Below, piece by piece: positions 1 to 9,593 of a stretch of DNA of 64,000 bases. The position numbers and the translations under genes were made by a program. Source of the stretch: Polaribacter sp. Hel1_33_78 (GTDB lineage Bacteria; Bacteroidota; Bacteroidia; Flavobacteriales; Flavobacteriaceae); NCBI RefSeq assembly GCF_900106075.1, contig NZ_LT629794.1, forward strand, positions 1,964,001 through 2,028,000. The letters run 5' to 3'. Positions within the stretch are counted from its first letter, which is position 1, and every line of letters begins with the position of its first letter. Under the pieces are notes generated by a model. That model was not told where the DNA came from. It saw nothing but the letters and a program-made list of their open reading frames with translations, and searched no databases.

Positions 1-606
1 ACTGTTATTTTTTATAGAATAATCTTTAAATTTTAAAGAAAATAAATGCAATTCTGCATGCATCAAATAAATTAAAACAAAGGTTACACCAATTAAAAAA
101 TAATTGTTCATAATTAAATCTTTCACAAAATCAACATCACTATATTCTGTAATTAAAGGTAATGAAAGAACAAACAAAGACATTGCCGGGGTTGGTAAAC
201 CAATAAAGGAGTCTGATTGTCTGGTATCAATATTAAATTTTGCCAATCTAAAACCTGCTGCTAATGTTAGTAGCATACCAAATAAAGGGATATCGAATAT
301 TTGTACCGCTGAATTCATAATATTTGGTTTATCTATTAAATTATCTTGCAATAATTTATACATAATAATACCTGGTACAACACCACTTGTAACCATGTCA
401 GCTAAAGAATCTAATTGTTTACCTAATTCTCCAGAAACTTTTAGCAATCGGGCTACAAAACCATCAAAAAAATCAAAAATAATTCCAATACAAACAAATA
501 ATGCTGCCATTTTGTAATCTCCTTCTACCGCAAAAATTACAGCCACAGTTCCTGAAAGAAGATTGCCTAATGTAATAAAATTTGGAATTTGTTTACCTAT
601 GTTCAT
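1..606 (-). CDS. pssA: CDP-diacylglycerol--serine O-phosphatidyltransferase (3' end beyond window)
   Basis: This enzyme transfers phosphatidyl from CDP-diacylglycerol to serine in the inner membrane, the first step towards phosphatidylethanolamine. The protein starts MNIGKQIPNF at 606 and stays open to position 1, so 202 residues are visible and the C-terminus lies outside. The CDP-alcohol phosphotransferase motif DG-x2-AR-x8-G-x3-D-x3-D is complete around residues 48-70 (DGFVAR, then G, D and D at the right spacing). Hydrophobic segments surround it, as expected for a polytopic protein. It is transcribed divergently from the YheT-like gene at 704. Family members are usually about 230-250 residues, so little is missing. 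Other CDP-alcohol transferases, such as PgsA, share the motif; the short N-terminus and overall pattern favour PssA. Confidence 0.9.
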   Translation of the reverse strand, partial: MNIGKQIPNFITLGNLLSGTVAVIFAVEGDYKMAALFVCIGIIFDFFDGFVARLLKVSGELGKQLDSLADMVTSGVVPGIIMYKLLQDNLIDKPNIMNSAVQIFDIPLFGMLLTLAAGFRLAKFNIDTRQSDSFIGLPTPAMSLFVLSLPLITEYSDVDFVKDLIMNNYFLIGVTFVLIYLMHAELHLFSLKFKDYSIKNNS

Positions 607-650
607 TTATAGATTATAATTTAAAAGCTAAAGTAAGAAATCAAAATTTG

Positions 651-686
651 TTTGTTTTCTAATTCGTTAAATTTTTGTCATATTTG
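651..686 (+). promoter_or_regulatory. possible flavobacterial promoter for the YheT-like gene
   Basis: A TTTG at 651-654 is followed after 24 bases by CATATTTG (679-686), one mismatch from the Bacteroidota -7 element TAnnTTTG. The start codon is only 17 bases further on. Spacing is slightly long, so this is a weak call. Confidence 0.3.
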
Positions 687-703
687 TAAAAATAAAAAGG
701 TCT

Positions 704-1687
704 ATGCCAGTTTTTACATCAAATTTCTTACCTACAATACCGTTTCGAAATGGTCATTTTAACACTATGTACAGGCCCCTTTTCATGAAAGATACTGCAA
801 CGTACACAAGAAAAAGAGTTTCAACATGGGATCATGATTTTATTGATTTGGATTTTTCTTTTGTAGGTTCTGAAACTTTGATTTTATTAATTCATGGTTT
901 AGAAGGAAGCTCAAATTCTAAATATATAGCAGCCAACACTAACCATTTAAATTGCAAGGGATTAGATACCGTTTGTTTTAATCTAAGAGGTTGTAGTGGT
1001 GAAGATAATTTACAACTTGCAACCTATCATAGTGGTAAAACTGAAGATGTAAGTTTTGTTGTAGATTATTTATTAGAAAATTATAATTACAAAAACATTG
1101 TAATTGTTGGATTTAGTTTAGGAGGAAATTTAACCTTAAAATATATAGGCGAAAAAGGTGAAAGTATTTCTTCAATAATCAAAGGTGGAATTGCAGTTTC
1201 TGTTCCTATAGATATTGCTTCTGCAGAATTAGAAATGGATAAATTAAAAAACAAATTATATATCGAAATGTTTTTTAAAACAATGAAAAACAAAGTTTTA
1301 GAAAAAGCTTTCAAATTCCCAGAATATAAATTAGATCAAGAGAAACTTTTTAAAGCAACCAAATTTAAACATTTAGAGTATTTATATACAGTACCTGTTT
1401 TTGGTTTTAAAAGTCCTGAGGACTACTGGGAAAAAGCAAGTTCCAAACCTTACCTTTCTAAAATTAGAAAACCAACTTTATTAATCAATGCAAAAGATGA
1501 CACTTTTTTATCAAGGGAATGTTATCCTTATCAAGAAGCAAAAAACTCAAAATTTTTCTTTTTTGAAGAAACAAAATTTGGCGGACATGTTGGCTTTATG
1601 ACCTCTTTTAAACCCGAAGAGAATAAATGGTTAGAATTTAGAATTGAACGTTTTATAAAGGAAAATATTGAATTAGATATTTTGTAA
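704..1687 (+). CDS. YheT-family alpha/beta hydrolase
   Basis: A 327-residue cytoplasmic alpha/beta hydrolase of the UPF0017/YheT (AB-hydrolase 4) family. The oxyanion-hole region LLIHGLEGSSNS lies at 61-72, the nucleophile elbow GFSLGGN places Ser138, the acid is Asp265 or Asp266 in NAKDD, and the catalytic His295 sits in FGGHVGF. The N-terminal stretch FRNGHFNTMY is also typical of this family. Length matches the usual 320-330. The physiological substrate is not established for the bacterial proteins; esterase activity is the general expectation. The gene is followed by a PorV-like gene 72 bases downstream, with no obvious terminator between them, so partial co-transcription is possible. Confidence 0.88.
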   Translation: MPVFTSNFLPTIPFRNGHFNTMYRPLFMKDTATYTRKRVSTWDHDFIDLDFSFVGSETLILLIHGLEGSSNSKYIAANTNHLNCKGLDTVCFNLRGCSGEDNLQLATYHSGKTEDVSFVVDYLLENYNYKNIVIVGFSLGGNLTLKYIGEKGESISSIIKGGIAVSVPIDIASAELEMDKLKNKLYIEMFFKTMKNKVLEKAFKFPEYKLDQEKLFKATKFKHLEYLYTVPVFGFKSPEDYWEKASSKPYLSKIRKPTLLINAKDDTFLSRECYPYQEAKNSKFFFFEETKFGGHVGFMTSFKPEENKWLEFRIERFIKENIELDIL

Positions 1688-1759
1688 ACAATATCTACAA
1701 AAAACTATAGTTATTTTAATAGGTTTTAAGATATTTGTTATACTTAACTTTCAATACTT

Positions 1760-2830
1760 GTGAAGTACAAAATATTTATTTATTTATTTGTTTTACCGCT
1801 TCTTCTAAATGCGCAAACTTTTAGAAATTATTCCAATGAATTTTTAAACATTGGAGTAGATGCAGCGGCTTTAGGGATGAGTAAAACAGTTGTAGCAACT
1901 ACAAATAATGTAAATGCCATATACTGGAACCCTGCAGGACTAGTGGGTATAGAAGACTACCAAGGCTCTTTAATGCACGCTTCTTATTTTGCAGGAATTG
2001 CTAATTACAATCATGCCGCTTTTGCAATGCCCATAGATGCTAAAAGTGCTTTGGGAATTTCAATAATTCGTTTTGGAGTCGATGATATTTTAAATACAAC
2101 AGAATTAATTGATAATCAGGGAAATATAGATTTTAACAGAATTAGTTTATTTTCTTCCGCAGATTATGCTTTTAATTTTTCTTATGCTCGAAATTTACTT
2201 TTTAAGGATGTTAATTTTGGAGTAAATGCAAAAATAGTAAGAAGAATTATTGGAGATTTTGCTTCTTCTTGGGGTTTTGGTTTTGATGCAGGTATTCAGT
2301 TTGAAAGAAATAATTGGAAATTCGGAATCATGGCAAGAGACATTACAACCACTTTTAATAGTTGGGCAATTAATGAAGAGGAATTCAATAAGATTAAAGA
2401 TGCCATTCCCGGTCAAAATCAAGAATTACCAGAATCCACAGAAATTACAAAACCAAAAATACAATTAGGTATTGCAAAAGAATTTAGAATTGGACGATTT
2501 TTCAACCTTCAAACAGAAGTAGATTTAAATATTCGTTTTGAACAAACTAATGATATTTTCTCATCAAATGTTGGAAGTATAGATCCGGCTGTTGGGTTTC
2601 AATTAGATTACGATAAACTTGTATATTTACGTCTAGGAGTTGGCAATTTTCAATATATCACAGAATTCAACAATTCAAAATCACTTTCTTTACAACCAAA
2701 TTTTGGAGTTGGCTTTACCTATCAAGGTATTCAAATAGATTATGCCTTAACAAATATTGGTAGTGTCGGTAATGCTTTATTTTCAAATATTTTTTCAATA
2801 ACTATTGATTATAGCTTTTTTAGACGCTAA
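1760..2830 (+). CDS. PorV/PorQ-family outer-membrane beta-barrel protein (PorV2-like)
   Basis: A 356-residue exported protein. The start is GTG; residues 1-18 form a signal peptide ending at LLNAQ. The segment DAAALGMSKTVVATTNNVNAIYWNPAGL (residues about 34-61) is the conserved N-terminal block of PorV/PorQ-like barrels, which resemble FadL and in type IX secretion carry or shuttle cargo at the outer membrane. The rest is a run of alternating beta strands, ending in SIDYSFF-type aromatic residues that suit outer-membrane insertion. Only 5 bases separate it from the DUF4105 gene, so the two are probably one transcript. The paralogue usually called PorV2 is the likeliest identity; a role in secretion is inferred from family resemblance, not shown here. 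Confidence 0.78.
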   Translation: MKYKIFIYLFVLPLLLNAQTFRNYSNEFLNIGVDAAALGMSKTVVATTNNVNAIYWNPAGLVGIEDYQGSLMHASYFAGIANYNHAAFAMPIDAKSALGISIIRFGVDDILNTTELIDNQGNIDFNRISLFSSADYAFNFSYARNLLFKDVNFGVNAKIVRRIIGDFASSWGFGFDAGIQFERNNWKFGIMARDITTTFNSWAINEEEFNKIKDAIPGQNQELPESTEITKPKIQLGIAKEFRIGRFFNLQTEVDLNIRFEQTNDIFSSNVGSIDPAVGFQLDYDKLVYLRLGVGNFQYITEFNNSKSLSLQPNFGVGFTYQGIQIDYALTNIGSVGNALFSNIFSITIDYSFFRR

Positions 2831-2835
2831 AAATT

Positions 2836-4005
2836 ATGAAAAAAAACTACTTACTACTATTCTTTTTCTTTCTACTTACAAAATCACTTGTTGCACAAAT
2901 AAACCTTTCTGTTTATTCTGAAGTTAGTATTATTACCGCCGGTCCAGGAATAGAATTGTATGAAGCTTTTGGTCATTCTGCAATAAGAATTAAAGATCCT
3001 GTTTTAAGATTAGATTTAATTTATAATTATGGGATGTTTGATTTTAACGCTCCTAATTTTGAATTAAATTTCACTAAAGGAAATTTGATTTATAGCATGG
3101 GGCGCTATAACTTTAGAGACTTTTTAGCAGGTTACAAAAGAGACAAACGTTGGGTAAAACAACAAGTTTTAAATTTAACCCAAGAAGAACGACAATCTTT
3201 TTTTATCTATTTAGAAAATAATGCTTTACCAGAAAATAAAAATTATAATTATGATCCGTACTTTGATAATTGTGCCACAAAATTAAGAGACATTACCACT
3301 GTTATTTTAGGTGACAAAGTTGTTTTAAGTAATAAAAATATAAATGAAAGACGTTCTTTTAGACAACTAATGGATAGAGAAATTCCTTGGAACACTTGGG
3401 GAAGTTTTGGAATAAATTTAGCTTTAGGAAGTAAATTAGATCAAAAGGCAAATTTCACACAATACATGTACCTGCCTGATTATGTATATTCTATATTTAA
3501 AAACAGTGCTATATTTATTGAAAATCAGCCTAAAAAATTGATTAAAAGGGAAGATGTTTTATTAGAGTTCAAGGAATTAAAGCAAGAAATTTCATTATTT
3601 AATCCATTTCTAATATTTAGTGTCATTTCTTTCATTGGCATCTTCGTTACTTTTTCTGATTTTAAGAACAAAAAAAGATCAAAATGGATGGATTTCATAG
3701 TACTATTCATTACTGGACTCATAGGATGTGTGATTTGTTTTCTTTGGTTTTTTACCGACCATTCTACAGCACCTAATAACTTCAATTTTTTATGGGCATT
3801 TGCTCCTAATTTAATAATCGCATTTTTAATGCTCAAGGTTCATCAAAAAAAATGGTTGAAATCTTATTTTAGATTTTCATTTTTTCTGCTGTTTATCATT
3901 CCAATACTTTGGGTTTTAGGAGTTCAATTATTTCCAATTGCTATCATTCCATTCTTAATTTTACTTTTGTTTAGATATGCCTATTTATCAAAAACATTGA
4001 ATTAG
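2836..4005 (+). CDS. DUF4105 protein, probable lipoprotein N-acyltransferase (Lnb type)
   Basis: A 389-residue protein with an N-terminal signal or anchor (residues 1-20), a periplasmic domain and about five C-terminal membrane helices from residue 255 on. The periplasmic part has the DUF4105 hallmarks: EAFGHSAIRI with His47, YNYGMFDF, and YDPYFDNCATKLRD with Cys146. DUF4105 proteins of Bacteroides were recently shown to add the N-acyl chain to outer-membrane lipoproteins and named Lnb; that link comes from my recollection of the literature, and His and Cys are the expected catalytic residues. Several clear lipoproteins lie in this window and would be substrates. The gene follows the PorV-like gene by 5 bases, suggesting a shared envelope-biogenesis operon. 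Confidence 0.75.
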   Translation: MKKNYLLLFFFFLLTKSLVAQINLSVYSEVSIITAGPGIELYEAFGHSAIRIKDPVLRLDLIYNYGMFDFNAPNFELNFTKGNLIYSMGRYNFRDFLAGYKRDKRWVKQQVLNLTQEERQSFFIYLENNALPENKNYNYDPYFDNCATKLRDITTVILGDKVVLSNKNINERRSFRQLMDREIPWNTWGSFGINLALGSKLDQKANFTQYMYLPDYVYSIFKNSAIFIENQPKKLIKREDVLLEFKELKQEISLFNPFLIFSVISFIGIFVTFSDFKNKKRSKWMDFIVLFITGLIGCVICFLWFFTDHSTAPNNFNFLWAFAPNLIIAFLMLKVHQKKWLKSYFRFSFFLLFIIPILWVLGVQLFPIAIIPFLILLLFRYAYLSKTLN

Positions 4006-4084
4006 TATATTACTTTTCATTTTTTAATAAAAATTTTAGATTTCTTTAGGTGAAAATTTTACATTTGATAAAAATTCACCAAAC

Positions 4085-5767
4085 ATGCATAGACAACTTA
4101 TAGAATGCGTACCTAATATTAGTGAAGGTAGAGACATCAATAAAATACATACGATTGCTAATATCGTAAAAACTGTAGAAGGTGTAAAACTGCTTGATAT
4201 AGATCCTGGAAAAGCGACTAACAGAACTGTAATCACCTTTGTTGGCGAACCAGAAAAGGTAATTGAAGCTGCTTTTAGGTTGATAAGAAAAGCATCAAAA
4301 TTGATTGACATGAGCAAACAAACCGGAGAACATCCACGTTTTGGAGCTACCGATGTTTGTCCTTTAGTTCCAATTGCAAATATTTCTATGGAAGAAACTG
4401 CAAAGTATGCGCATCAATTAGGAAAAAGAGTTGGTGAAGAATTAGGCATTTCTGGTTATTTTTATGAAAATGCAGCAACTTCTAATGAGCGTAAAAACCT
4501 AGCTACAGTTCGTTCTGGAGAATATGAAGGTTTAAAAGAAAAGTTATCTAAAGCGAATTGGAAACCAGATTTTGGCCCAACTCAATACAATGAACAAATT
4601 GTTTCATCTGGAGTAACGGCCATTTCTGCCCGTGATTTCTTGATTGCTTACAATGTAAATTTAAATTCAACATCCACAAGACGTGCAAATGCCATTGCTT
4701 TTGACATCCGTGAAAATGGAAGAGCTAAATTAGTTGAAGGAAAAAAAGTATTAGACAAAGACGGTAACCCTGAGAGAATTCCCGGTAAATTAAAAGCTGT
4801 AAAAGGTATTGGTTGGTTTATTGAGGAATATGGAATTGCGCAAATTTCGTATAACCTAACCAATATTACAATCACTTCTATGCATGAAGCTTTTTATGAG
4901 ACTGATGTCGCGGCAACAAAACGTGGTTTGCGGGTAACAGGTTCAGAATTGGTAGGTTTAGTTCCTTTGCAAGCAATGTTAGATGCTGCAGATTTTTATC
5001 TTAAAAAACAAGAACGCTCTTTGGGTATAAGTGACAATGAGAAAATAAAAATTGCTATTAAGTCTCTAGGCTTAGATGATTTAAAGCCTTTTAACCCACA
5101 AGAAAGAATCATTGAATATGTGATGAATGCTGATGCGGAAAAAAAGTTAATTGACTTTAGCGTTAAAGATTTTGCTGAAGAAACTGCATCCGAATCTATG
5201 GCTCCTGGAGGCGGCAGTATTGCTGCTTACGTAGGTACTCTAGGTGTTTCTTTAGGGGCTATGGTTGCAAATTTATCTGCACACAAACCTGGTTGGGATT
5301 CTAAATGGGAGTATTTCTCTAATTGGGCAGAAAAAGGGCAACAATACAAAAATGATTTGTTATTCTTAGTTGATGAAGACACCAATGCTTTTAATAAAAT
5401 TATTGATGGCTTTAGAATGCCAAAAACCAATAATGAAGAAATTGAAATCAGAAAACAAGCAATTGAAGATGCAACAAAATATGCCACTGAAATTCCTTTT
5501 AAAGTTATGGAAACTGCCTGTAATTCTATAGAAGTGATGTTGGAAATGATGAAAAATGGATTGCAGAATTCACTTTCAGATGGTGGTGTTGGCGTTTTGT
5601 GTGCTAAAACAGCTGTTACCGGGGCCTATTTTAACGTTCGTATAAATGCAAAAGATATTAAAGACAGAAAATTTGCGGAAACTATTTTAGCAAAAGCAGA
5701 AGATATCTATCAACAAACGATTGGTTTAGAAAACGAAATGATGCAAATTATAAACTCAAAAATTTAA
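4085..5767 (+). CDS. ftcD: glutamate formimidoyltransferase / formiminotetrahydrofolate cyclodeaminase fusion
   Basis: A 560-residue bifunctional folate enzyme of histidine breakdown. It moves the formimino group of N-formiminoglutamate to tetrahydrofolate and then releases ammonia to give methenyl-THF. Residues 1-310 are the formiminotransferase part: the start IECVPNISEGRD, the catalytic-type His83 in GEHPRFGATD, and VGLVPLQAMLDAA at the end. Residues 350-555 are the cyclodeaminase, with SMAPGGGSIAAYVG and a helical C-terminus. The fused order matches the animal enzyme of about 540 residues. No hutH, hutU or hutI lies nearby, so histidine catabolism would have to be encoded elsewhere, or the enzyme serves one-carbon supply. 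A 12-bp inverted repeat follows the stop. Confidence 0.93.
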   Translation: MHRQLIECVPNISEGRDINKIHTIANIVKTVEGVKLLDIDPGKATNRTVITFVGEPEKVIEAAFRLIRKASKLIDMSKQTGEHPRFGATDVCPLVPIANISMEETAKYAHQLGKRVGEELGISGYFYENAATSNERKNLATVRSGEYEGLKEKLSKANWKPDFGPTQYNEQIVSSGVTAISARDFLIAYNVNLNSTSTRRANAIAFDIRENGRAKLVEGKKVLDKDGNPERIPGKLKAVKGIGWFIEEYGIAQISYNLTNITITSMHEAFYETDVAATKRGLRVTGSELVGLVPLQAMLDAADFYLKKQERSLGISDNEKIKIAIKSLGLDDLKPFNPQERIIEYVMNADAEKKLIDFSVKDFAEETASESMAPGGGSIAAYVGTLGVSLGAMVANLSAHKPGWDSKWEYFSNWAEKGQQYKNDLLFLVDEDTNAFNKIIDGFRMPKTNNEEIEIRKQAIEDATKYATEIPFKVMETACNSIEVMLEMMKNGLQNSLSDGGVGVLCAKTAVTGAYFNVRINAKDIKDRKFAETILAKAEDIYQQTIGLENEMMQIINSKI

Positions 5768-5782
5768 TTTATTTTTGGCACT

Positions 5783-5822
5783 CTTTTCTGCACTGAAACT
5801 GAAAAATTTTAGTGCAGAAAAG
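5783..5822 (+). terminator. inverted repeat after ftcD, possible terminator
   Basis: CTTTTCTGCACT (5783-5794) and AGTGCAGAAAAG (5811-5822) are perfect 12-base complements around a 16-base loop. No clean T-run follows directly, so termination is likely but not certain. Confidence 0.5.
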
Positions 5823-5952
5823 TCGAGCTTTTTGTTTCAATCTTTTTATGTGTACTACATATTTTTATTTTTCCGTTATCACTTCAAAATAAAAACTAAA
5901 ACTGACATAAATAAGGATTTTCACTTCAATCCCTAATGCAAACTTATATACT

Positions 5953-6420
5953 ATGAAAATAGAAAATCTAGAGATTATAGCGTACCAACCTCAATTGGCA
6001 ATTCATTTTTATAAGTTAAATGTGGAGTGGCTGGAAAAATATTTTTATGTAGAGCCTTATGATCAAAAGGTTTTAAGCAATCCAAAAAAATATGTAATTG
6101 ATCCTGGAGGCTTTATCTTTTTTGCAAAATATAACAGTGAAATTATTGGTGTAGTGGCTTTAATCAATCAAAAAACATTTTTTGAGTTGAGTAAAATGGC
6201 GGTTTCACCAAAATACCAAGGCTTAAAAATTGGTCAAAAATTAATGACTTTCTGTATAGAATTTGCTCAAAATCAAGAATGGAAAAGCATCACTTTATAT
6301 TCTCATAGAAAATTAGTTCCTGCAATAAACTTGTATAGAAAAATTGGTTTTAAAGAGGTTACTTTGGAAGAAAATTCTCATTATGAGCGTTCAAGTATTA
6401 AAATGCTTTTAAAATTATAA
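5953..6420 (+). CDS. GNAT-family N-acetyltransferase
   Basis: A 155-residue single-domain GNAT protein that would transfer an acetyl group from acetyl-CoA to an amine. The core strand GVVALINQ is followed by LSKMAVSPKYQGLKIGQKLM (residues about 77-97), the acetyl-CoA pyrophosphate-binding motif A, and the C-terminal block ALNLYRKIGFKEV-type sequence is present as AINLYRKIGFKEV. The substrate cannot be told. The gene has its own 180-base upstream region after the ftcD inverted repeat. Its last codons overlap by six bases the stop of the convergent aroQ gene. Confidence 0.85.
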   Translation: MKIENLEIIAYQPQLAIHFYKLNVEWLEKYFYVEPYDQKVLSNPKKYVIDPGGFIFFAKYNSEIIGVVALINQKTFFELSKMAVSPKYQGLKIGQKLMTFCIEFAQNQEWKSITLYSHRKLVPAINLYRKIGFKEVTLEENSHYERSSIKMLLKL

Positions 6421-6828
6421 GAAACTCTGGACGGCCAACTCATATCCTTTTAACCCAAATCCGAACAGAACACCTTTTGCTGCAGGAGCAATAAAACTAT
6501 GATGTCTAAACTCTTCACGAGCATGTACATTAGAAATATGCAGTTCAACAACTGGCGCATGTATGCCTTTAACGGCATCTCCAATACCAACAGAAGTATG
6601 TGTGTATGCCGCTGCATTTAAAATTATCCCATCATAATCAAAACCAACTTCATGTAATTTATCAATAATTTCTCCTTCTATATTAGATTGAAAATAAGAC
6701 AATTCAACATCTTTAAATTTTAATTGCAGAGCTCTAAAGAAATCTTCAAAAGTTTGTAATCCATAAATTTCTGGTTCTCTTTTTCCTAATAAATTTAAAT
6801 TAGGTCCGTTTATGATGATAATTTTCAT
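6415..6828 (-). CDS. aroQ: type II 3-dehydroquinate dehydratase
   Basis: This 137-residue enzyme dehydrates 3-dehydroquinate to 3-dehydroshikimate in the shikimate pathway, as a cytoplasmic dodecamer. The start at 6828 is chosen because MKIIIINGPNLNLLGKREPEIYG is the family's normal N-terminus; an in-frame extension to 6885 would add 19 hydrophobic, non-conserved residues. Tyr22 and Arg17 (GKREPEIYG) and His102 in HISNVHAREEFRHHS are the known catalytic residues, and NAAAYTHTS at 71-79 binds substrate. Length is slightly below the usual 145. It is convergent with the GNAT gene, sharing six bases, and divergent from xerD. Confidence 0.95.
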   Translation of the reverse strand: MKIIIINGPNLNLLGKREPEIYGLQTFEDFFRALQLKFKDVELSYFQSNIEGEIIDKLHEVGFDYDGIILNAAAYTHTSVGIGDAVKGIHAPVVELHISNVHAREEFRHHSFIAPAAKGVLFGFGLKGYELAVQSFL

Positions 6829-6910
6829 ATTGCTAAAATATAACAAATAAAAAAAAAACTGTATTTTAAAAAGTAAATAATTCATTTATAGTAATTTTCA
6901 GGTTTTGGTC

Positions 6911-6938
6911 TTTGTAATACAATAAATTTAATACCTTG
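6911..6938 (+). promoter_or_regulatory. probable xerD promoter
   Basis: TTTG (6911-6914) and TACCTTG (6932-6938) are separated by 17 bases, close to the Bacteroidota -33/-7 arrangement, with one base missing from TAnnTTTG. A transcript would begin at or near the ATG at 6944, which argues for that start rather than the GTG at 6938. Confidence 0.35.
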
Positions 6939-6943
6939 TGATT

Positions 6944-7855
6944 ATGAAATGGCAAAACGCGATTAGAGATTATCAATTGTTTTTAAAAATTGAAAGAGGT
7001 TTATCTCAAAACACTATTGATAGTTATTCTAGAGACTTGGATAAATTAACCTTGTTTTTGGAAGAAAATGAAATCAATCTCTCTCCTATTTCTATTACTG
7101 AAACTAATATTCAACAATTTATTTATAATGTTGCTAAAAAAGTAAACCCAAGAAGTCAAGCAAGAATAATTTCTGGTTTACGAAGTTTTTTTGATTATTT
7201 AATTTTTGAGGATTATAGAAAAACAAATCCAACAGACTTAATAGAAGCTCCAAAAATTGGAAGAAAATTACCAGATACATTGTCTGAAGATGAAATAAAT
7301 GAACTTATTACTGCAGTTGATTTAAGTCATCCTCAAGGAGAAAGAAATAGAACAATTTTAGAAACAATGTATAGTTGTGGTTTGCGTGTTAGCGAGCTCA
7401 TCACCTTAAAAATTTCTGATTTATTCTTTGAAGAAGGTTTTATAAAAGTAACTGGAAAAGGCAATAAAGAACGTTTTGTACCGATTCATTATCGTGCTCA
7501 AAAATATATTTCTATGTATATTACTGAAATTAGAAGTCATCTAAAAACGACTAAAGGCTTTGAAGACACGCTCTTTTTAAACAGACGTGGTAAAGGTTTA
7601 ACTCGTCAAATGATATTTACTATTTTAAAAGATTTAACTATTAAAATCAATTTAAATAAAAAAATAAGTCCGCATACTTTACGTCATTCTTTCGCAACTC
7701 ATTTATTAAAAAATGGTGCAGACTTAAGAGCGATACAGCAAATGCTTGGACATGAAAGCATCACTACTACTGAAGTATATGTTCATTTAGACAATAGTTA
7801 TTTAAAAGAAGTTGTAGAAACTTTTCATCCTAGAAAGATCCTTCCTGAGCTTTAG
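6944..7855 (+). CDS. xerD: site-specific tyrosine recombinase XerD
   Basis: A 303-residue tyrosine recombinase that with XerC resolves chromosome dimers at dif during division. The catalytic set is complete: Arg148 (GLRVSEL), Lys172 (GKGNKERFVP), His244 and Arg247 (HTLRHSFATH), His270 (LGHES) and the nucleophile Tyr279 (TTEVYVH). The N-terminal SAM-like domain occupies residues 1-100. I use ATG 6944; a GTG six bases upstream is in frame. It is the only tyrosine recombinase gene in the window and has the chromosomal Xer form, without the extra helix insert of integron integrases between the second and third catalytic boxes. It lies almost 49 kb from the cassette array at the right end, so a direct functional link is speculative. 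Confidence 0.92.
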   Translation: MKWQNAIRDYQLFLKIERGLSQNTIDSYSRDLDKLTLFLEENEINLSPISITETNIQQFIYNVAKKVNPRSQARIISGLRSFFDYLIFEDYRKTNPTDLIEAPKIGRKLPDTLSEDEINELITAVDLSHPQGERNRTILETMYSCGLRVSELITLKISDLFFEEGFIKVTGKGNKERFVPIHYRAQKYISMYITEIRSHLKTTKGFEDTLFLNRRGKGLTRQMIFTILKDLTIKINLNKKISPHTLRHSFATHLLKNGADLRAIQQMLGHESITTTEVYVHLDNSYLKEVVETFHPRKILPEL

Positions 7856-7923
7856 ATTTTGTGAGTACCTAATATAAAGCAGAAAAGATGTTCTTACTCA
7901 TAAAGAAATTTTGAACTAAAAAA

Positions 7924-7950
7924 AAATTCCTACTTCAAAAGCAGGAATTT
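7924..7950. terminator. bidirectional terminator between xerD and rny
   Basis: A hairpin with outer stem AAATTCC/GGAATTT and inner CTT/AAG pairs (one mismatch), rich in A before and T/A after, serves the convergent genes xerD and rny. Confidence 0.65.
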
Positions 7951-8004
7951 ATTAAAAATATAAGTTTAAGTATTTACTCTTCCCTAAGAAAAAAATAATA
8001 GTAA

Positions 8005-9573
8005 CTACTTAGCAACATTTACAGCTCTTGTTTCTCTAATTACAGTTACTTTTACTTGACCTGGGTACGTCATATCATTTTGAATTTTTTGTGAAATATT
8101 AAATGATAATTCAGCGGCTTTCGTATCATTAACTTTACCACTTTCTACCATAACACGTAATTCACGACCAGCCTGAATAGCATAAGCCTTTTGAACACCT
8201 GTAAAGCCAAAAGCAATTTCTTCTAAATCTTTTAAACGTTGGATGTAAGAATCCAATACTTGACGCCTTGCCCCTGGTCTTGCCCCTGAAATCGCATCAC
8301 AAACTTGCACAATTGGAGACAATAAACTCTTCATTTCTATTTCATCATGATGGGCTCCAATTGCATTACAAACCTCTTCTTTTTCTCCATATTTTTCAGC
8401 CCATTGCATTCCTAAAAGTGCATGAGGAAGTTCACTTTCTGATTCTGGCACTTTACCTATATCATGCAAAAGACCAGCTCTTTTTGCCAATTTTGAGTTT
8501 AAGCCCATTTCAGAAGCCATAATTCCACAAAGGTTTGAAACTTCACGCGAGTGCTGTAACAAGTTTTGACCATAAGAAGAGCGGTATTTCATTCGTCCAA
8601 CAGTTTTAATCAATTCTGGATGTAAACCATGAATACCTAAATCTATAACTGTTCTTTTACCCACTTCTATAATTTCTTGAGTAATTTGCTTTTCAGTCTT
8701 TTTAACAATTTCTTCAATTCTAGCCGGGTGAATTCGACCATCAGTAACCAATTTATGCATTGCTAAACGCGCAATTTCTCTTCGAACAGGATCAAAACAA
8801 GACAAAATAATTGCTTCTGGAGTATCATCAACAATAATTTCTACACCCGTTGCAGCTTCTAAAGCTCTAATATTACGACCTTCTCTACCAATAATTCGCC
8901 CTTTAACATCATCAGATTCAAGATTAAATACAGATACGCAATTTTCTACTGCTTGCTCAACACCTACCCTTTGTATAGTGCCTAAAATAATTTTTCTTGC
9001 CTCTTGTTCTGCTGTTAATTTTGACTCTTCTATAGACGTCTGTACAAAAGCCATTGCTTCTGACTTAGCTTCTTCTTTCAAAGAAGATACAAGCTCCTTT
9101 TTTGCCTCATCTGCAGATAAACCAGAAATTTGTTCTAGCATGTCTACATGACGTTTATGCATTTTATCAAGATCACTTTCCTTATTCTCTAAGAAATCTA
9201 ACTTAAAATTATAATCTTTTTCTTTTTGCTCTAAAGATTGATTTAACCGTTTATTTTTATCAACTTCTGAAGCCACTTTAGATTCTCTATCTCGAATTCT
9301 TTTCTCTACATCTGAAATCTTTTTTTCTCTAGATAAAATTACTTTTTCATGTTCCGATTTCAGTTCAATAAATTTTTCTTTTGCTTGTAATATTTTATCT
9401 TTTTTAACTGATTCTGCGTCTATTTTTGCTTCCTTTAAAATAGTTGCAGCTTCTTTTTTAGTAACGTCAAGTATCTTTTTTCCTTTCGATTTTTCCATCA
9501 ATCTAAAGATTATAAAACCTATTACTGCTCCTGCTAAAACTCCCATAATAATGGGAAGTATCATATCATCCAT
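8005..9573 (-). CDS. rny: ribonuclease Y
   Basis: A 522-residue membrane-anchored endoribonuclease that starts mRNA decay. The order is a transmembrane anchor at residues 4-26 ([18 protein letters not shown]), a long charged coiled coil at 30-200, a KH RNA-binding domain with [19 protein letters not shown] near 225-245, an HD phosphodiesterase domain with HSREVSNL and LLHDIGK (His-Asp pair) near 340-375, and a C-terminal helical part. Length fits the usual 510-525. It faces xerD convergently across a shared terminator. Upstream on the same strand lie a 6S RNA and zapA, a gene order I remember as common in flavobacteria. Confidence 0.96.
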   Translation of the reverse strand: MDDMILPIIMGVLAGAVIGFIIFRLMEKSKGKKILDVTKKEAATILKEAKIDAESVKKDKILQAKEKFIELKSEHEKVILSREKKISDVEKRIRDRESKVASEVDKNKRLNQSLEQKEKDYNFKLDFLENKESDLDKMHKRHVDMLEQISGLSADEAKKELVSSLKEEAKSEAMAFVQTSIEESKLTAEQEARKIILGTIQRVGVEQAVENCVSVFNLESDDVKGRIIGREGRNIRALEAATGVEIIVDDTPEAIILSCFDPVRREIARLAMHKLVTDGRIHPARIEEIVKKTEKQITQEIIEVGKRTVIDLGIHGLHPELIKTVGRMKYRSSYGQNLLQHSREVSNLCGIMASEMGLNSKLAKRAGLLHDIGKVPESESELPHALLGMQWAEKYGEKEEVCNAIGAHHDEIEMKSLLSPIVQVCDAISGARPGARRQVLDSYIQRLKDLEEIAFGFTGVQKAYAIQAGRELRVMVESGKVNDTKAAELSFNISQKIQNDMTYPGQVKVTVIRETRAVNVAK

Positions 9574-9593
9574 AATTTAAATTTAATATAAAA

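Noticed and set aside
6829..6885. N-terminal extension of AroQ
   Set aside because: The 19 extra residues are hydrophobic and precede the canonical family start; AroQ is cytoplasmic.
6944..7855. XerD gene as the integrase of the cassette array
   Set aside because: It has the standard chromosomal XerD form and is about 48 kb away; no sequence feature ties it to the array.
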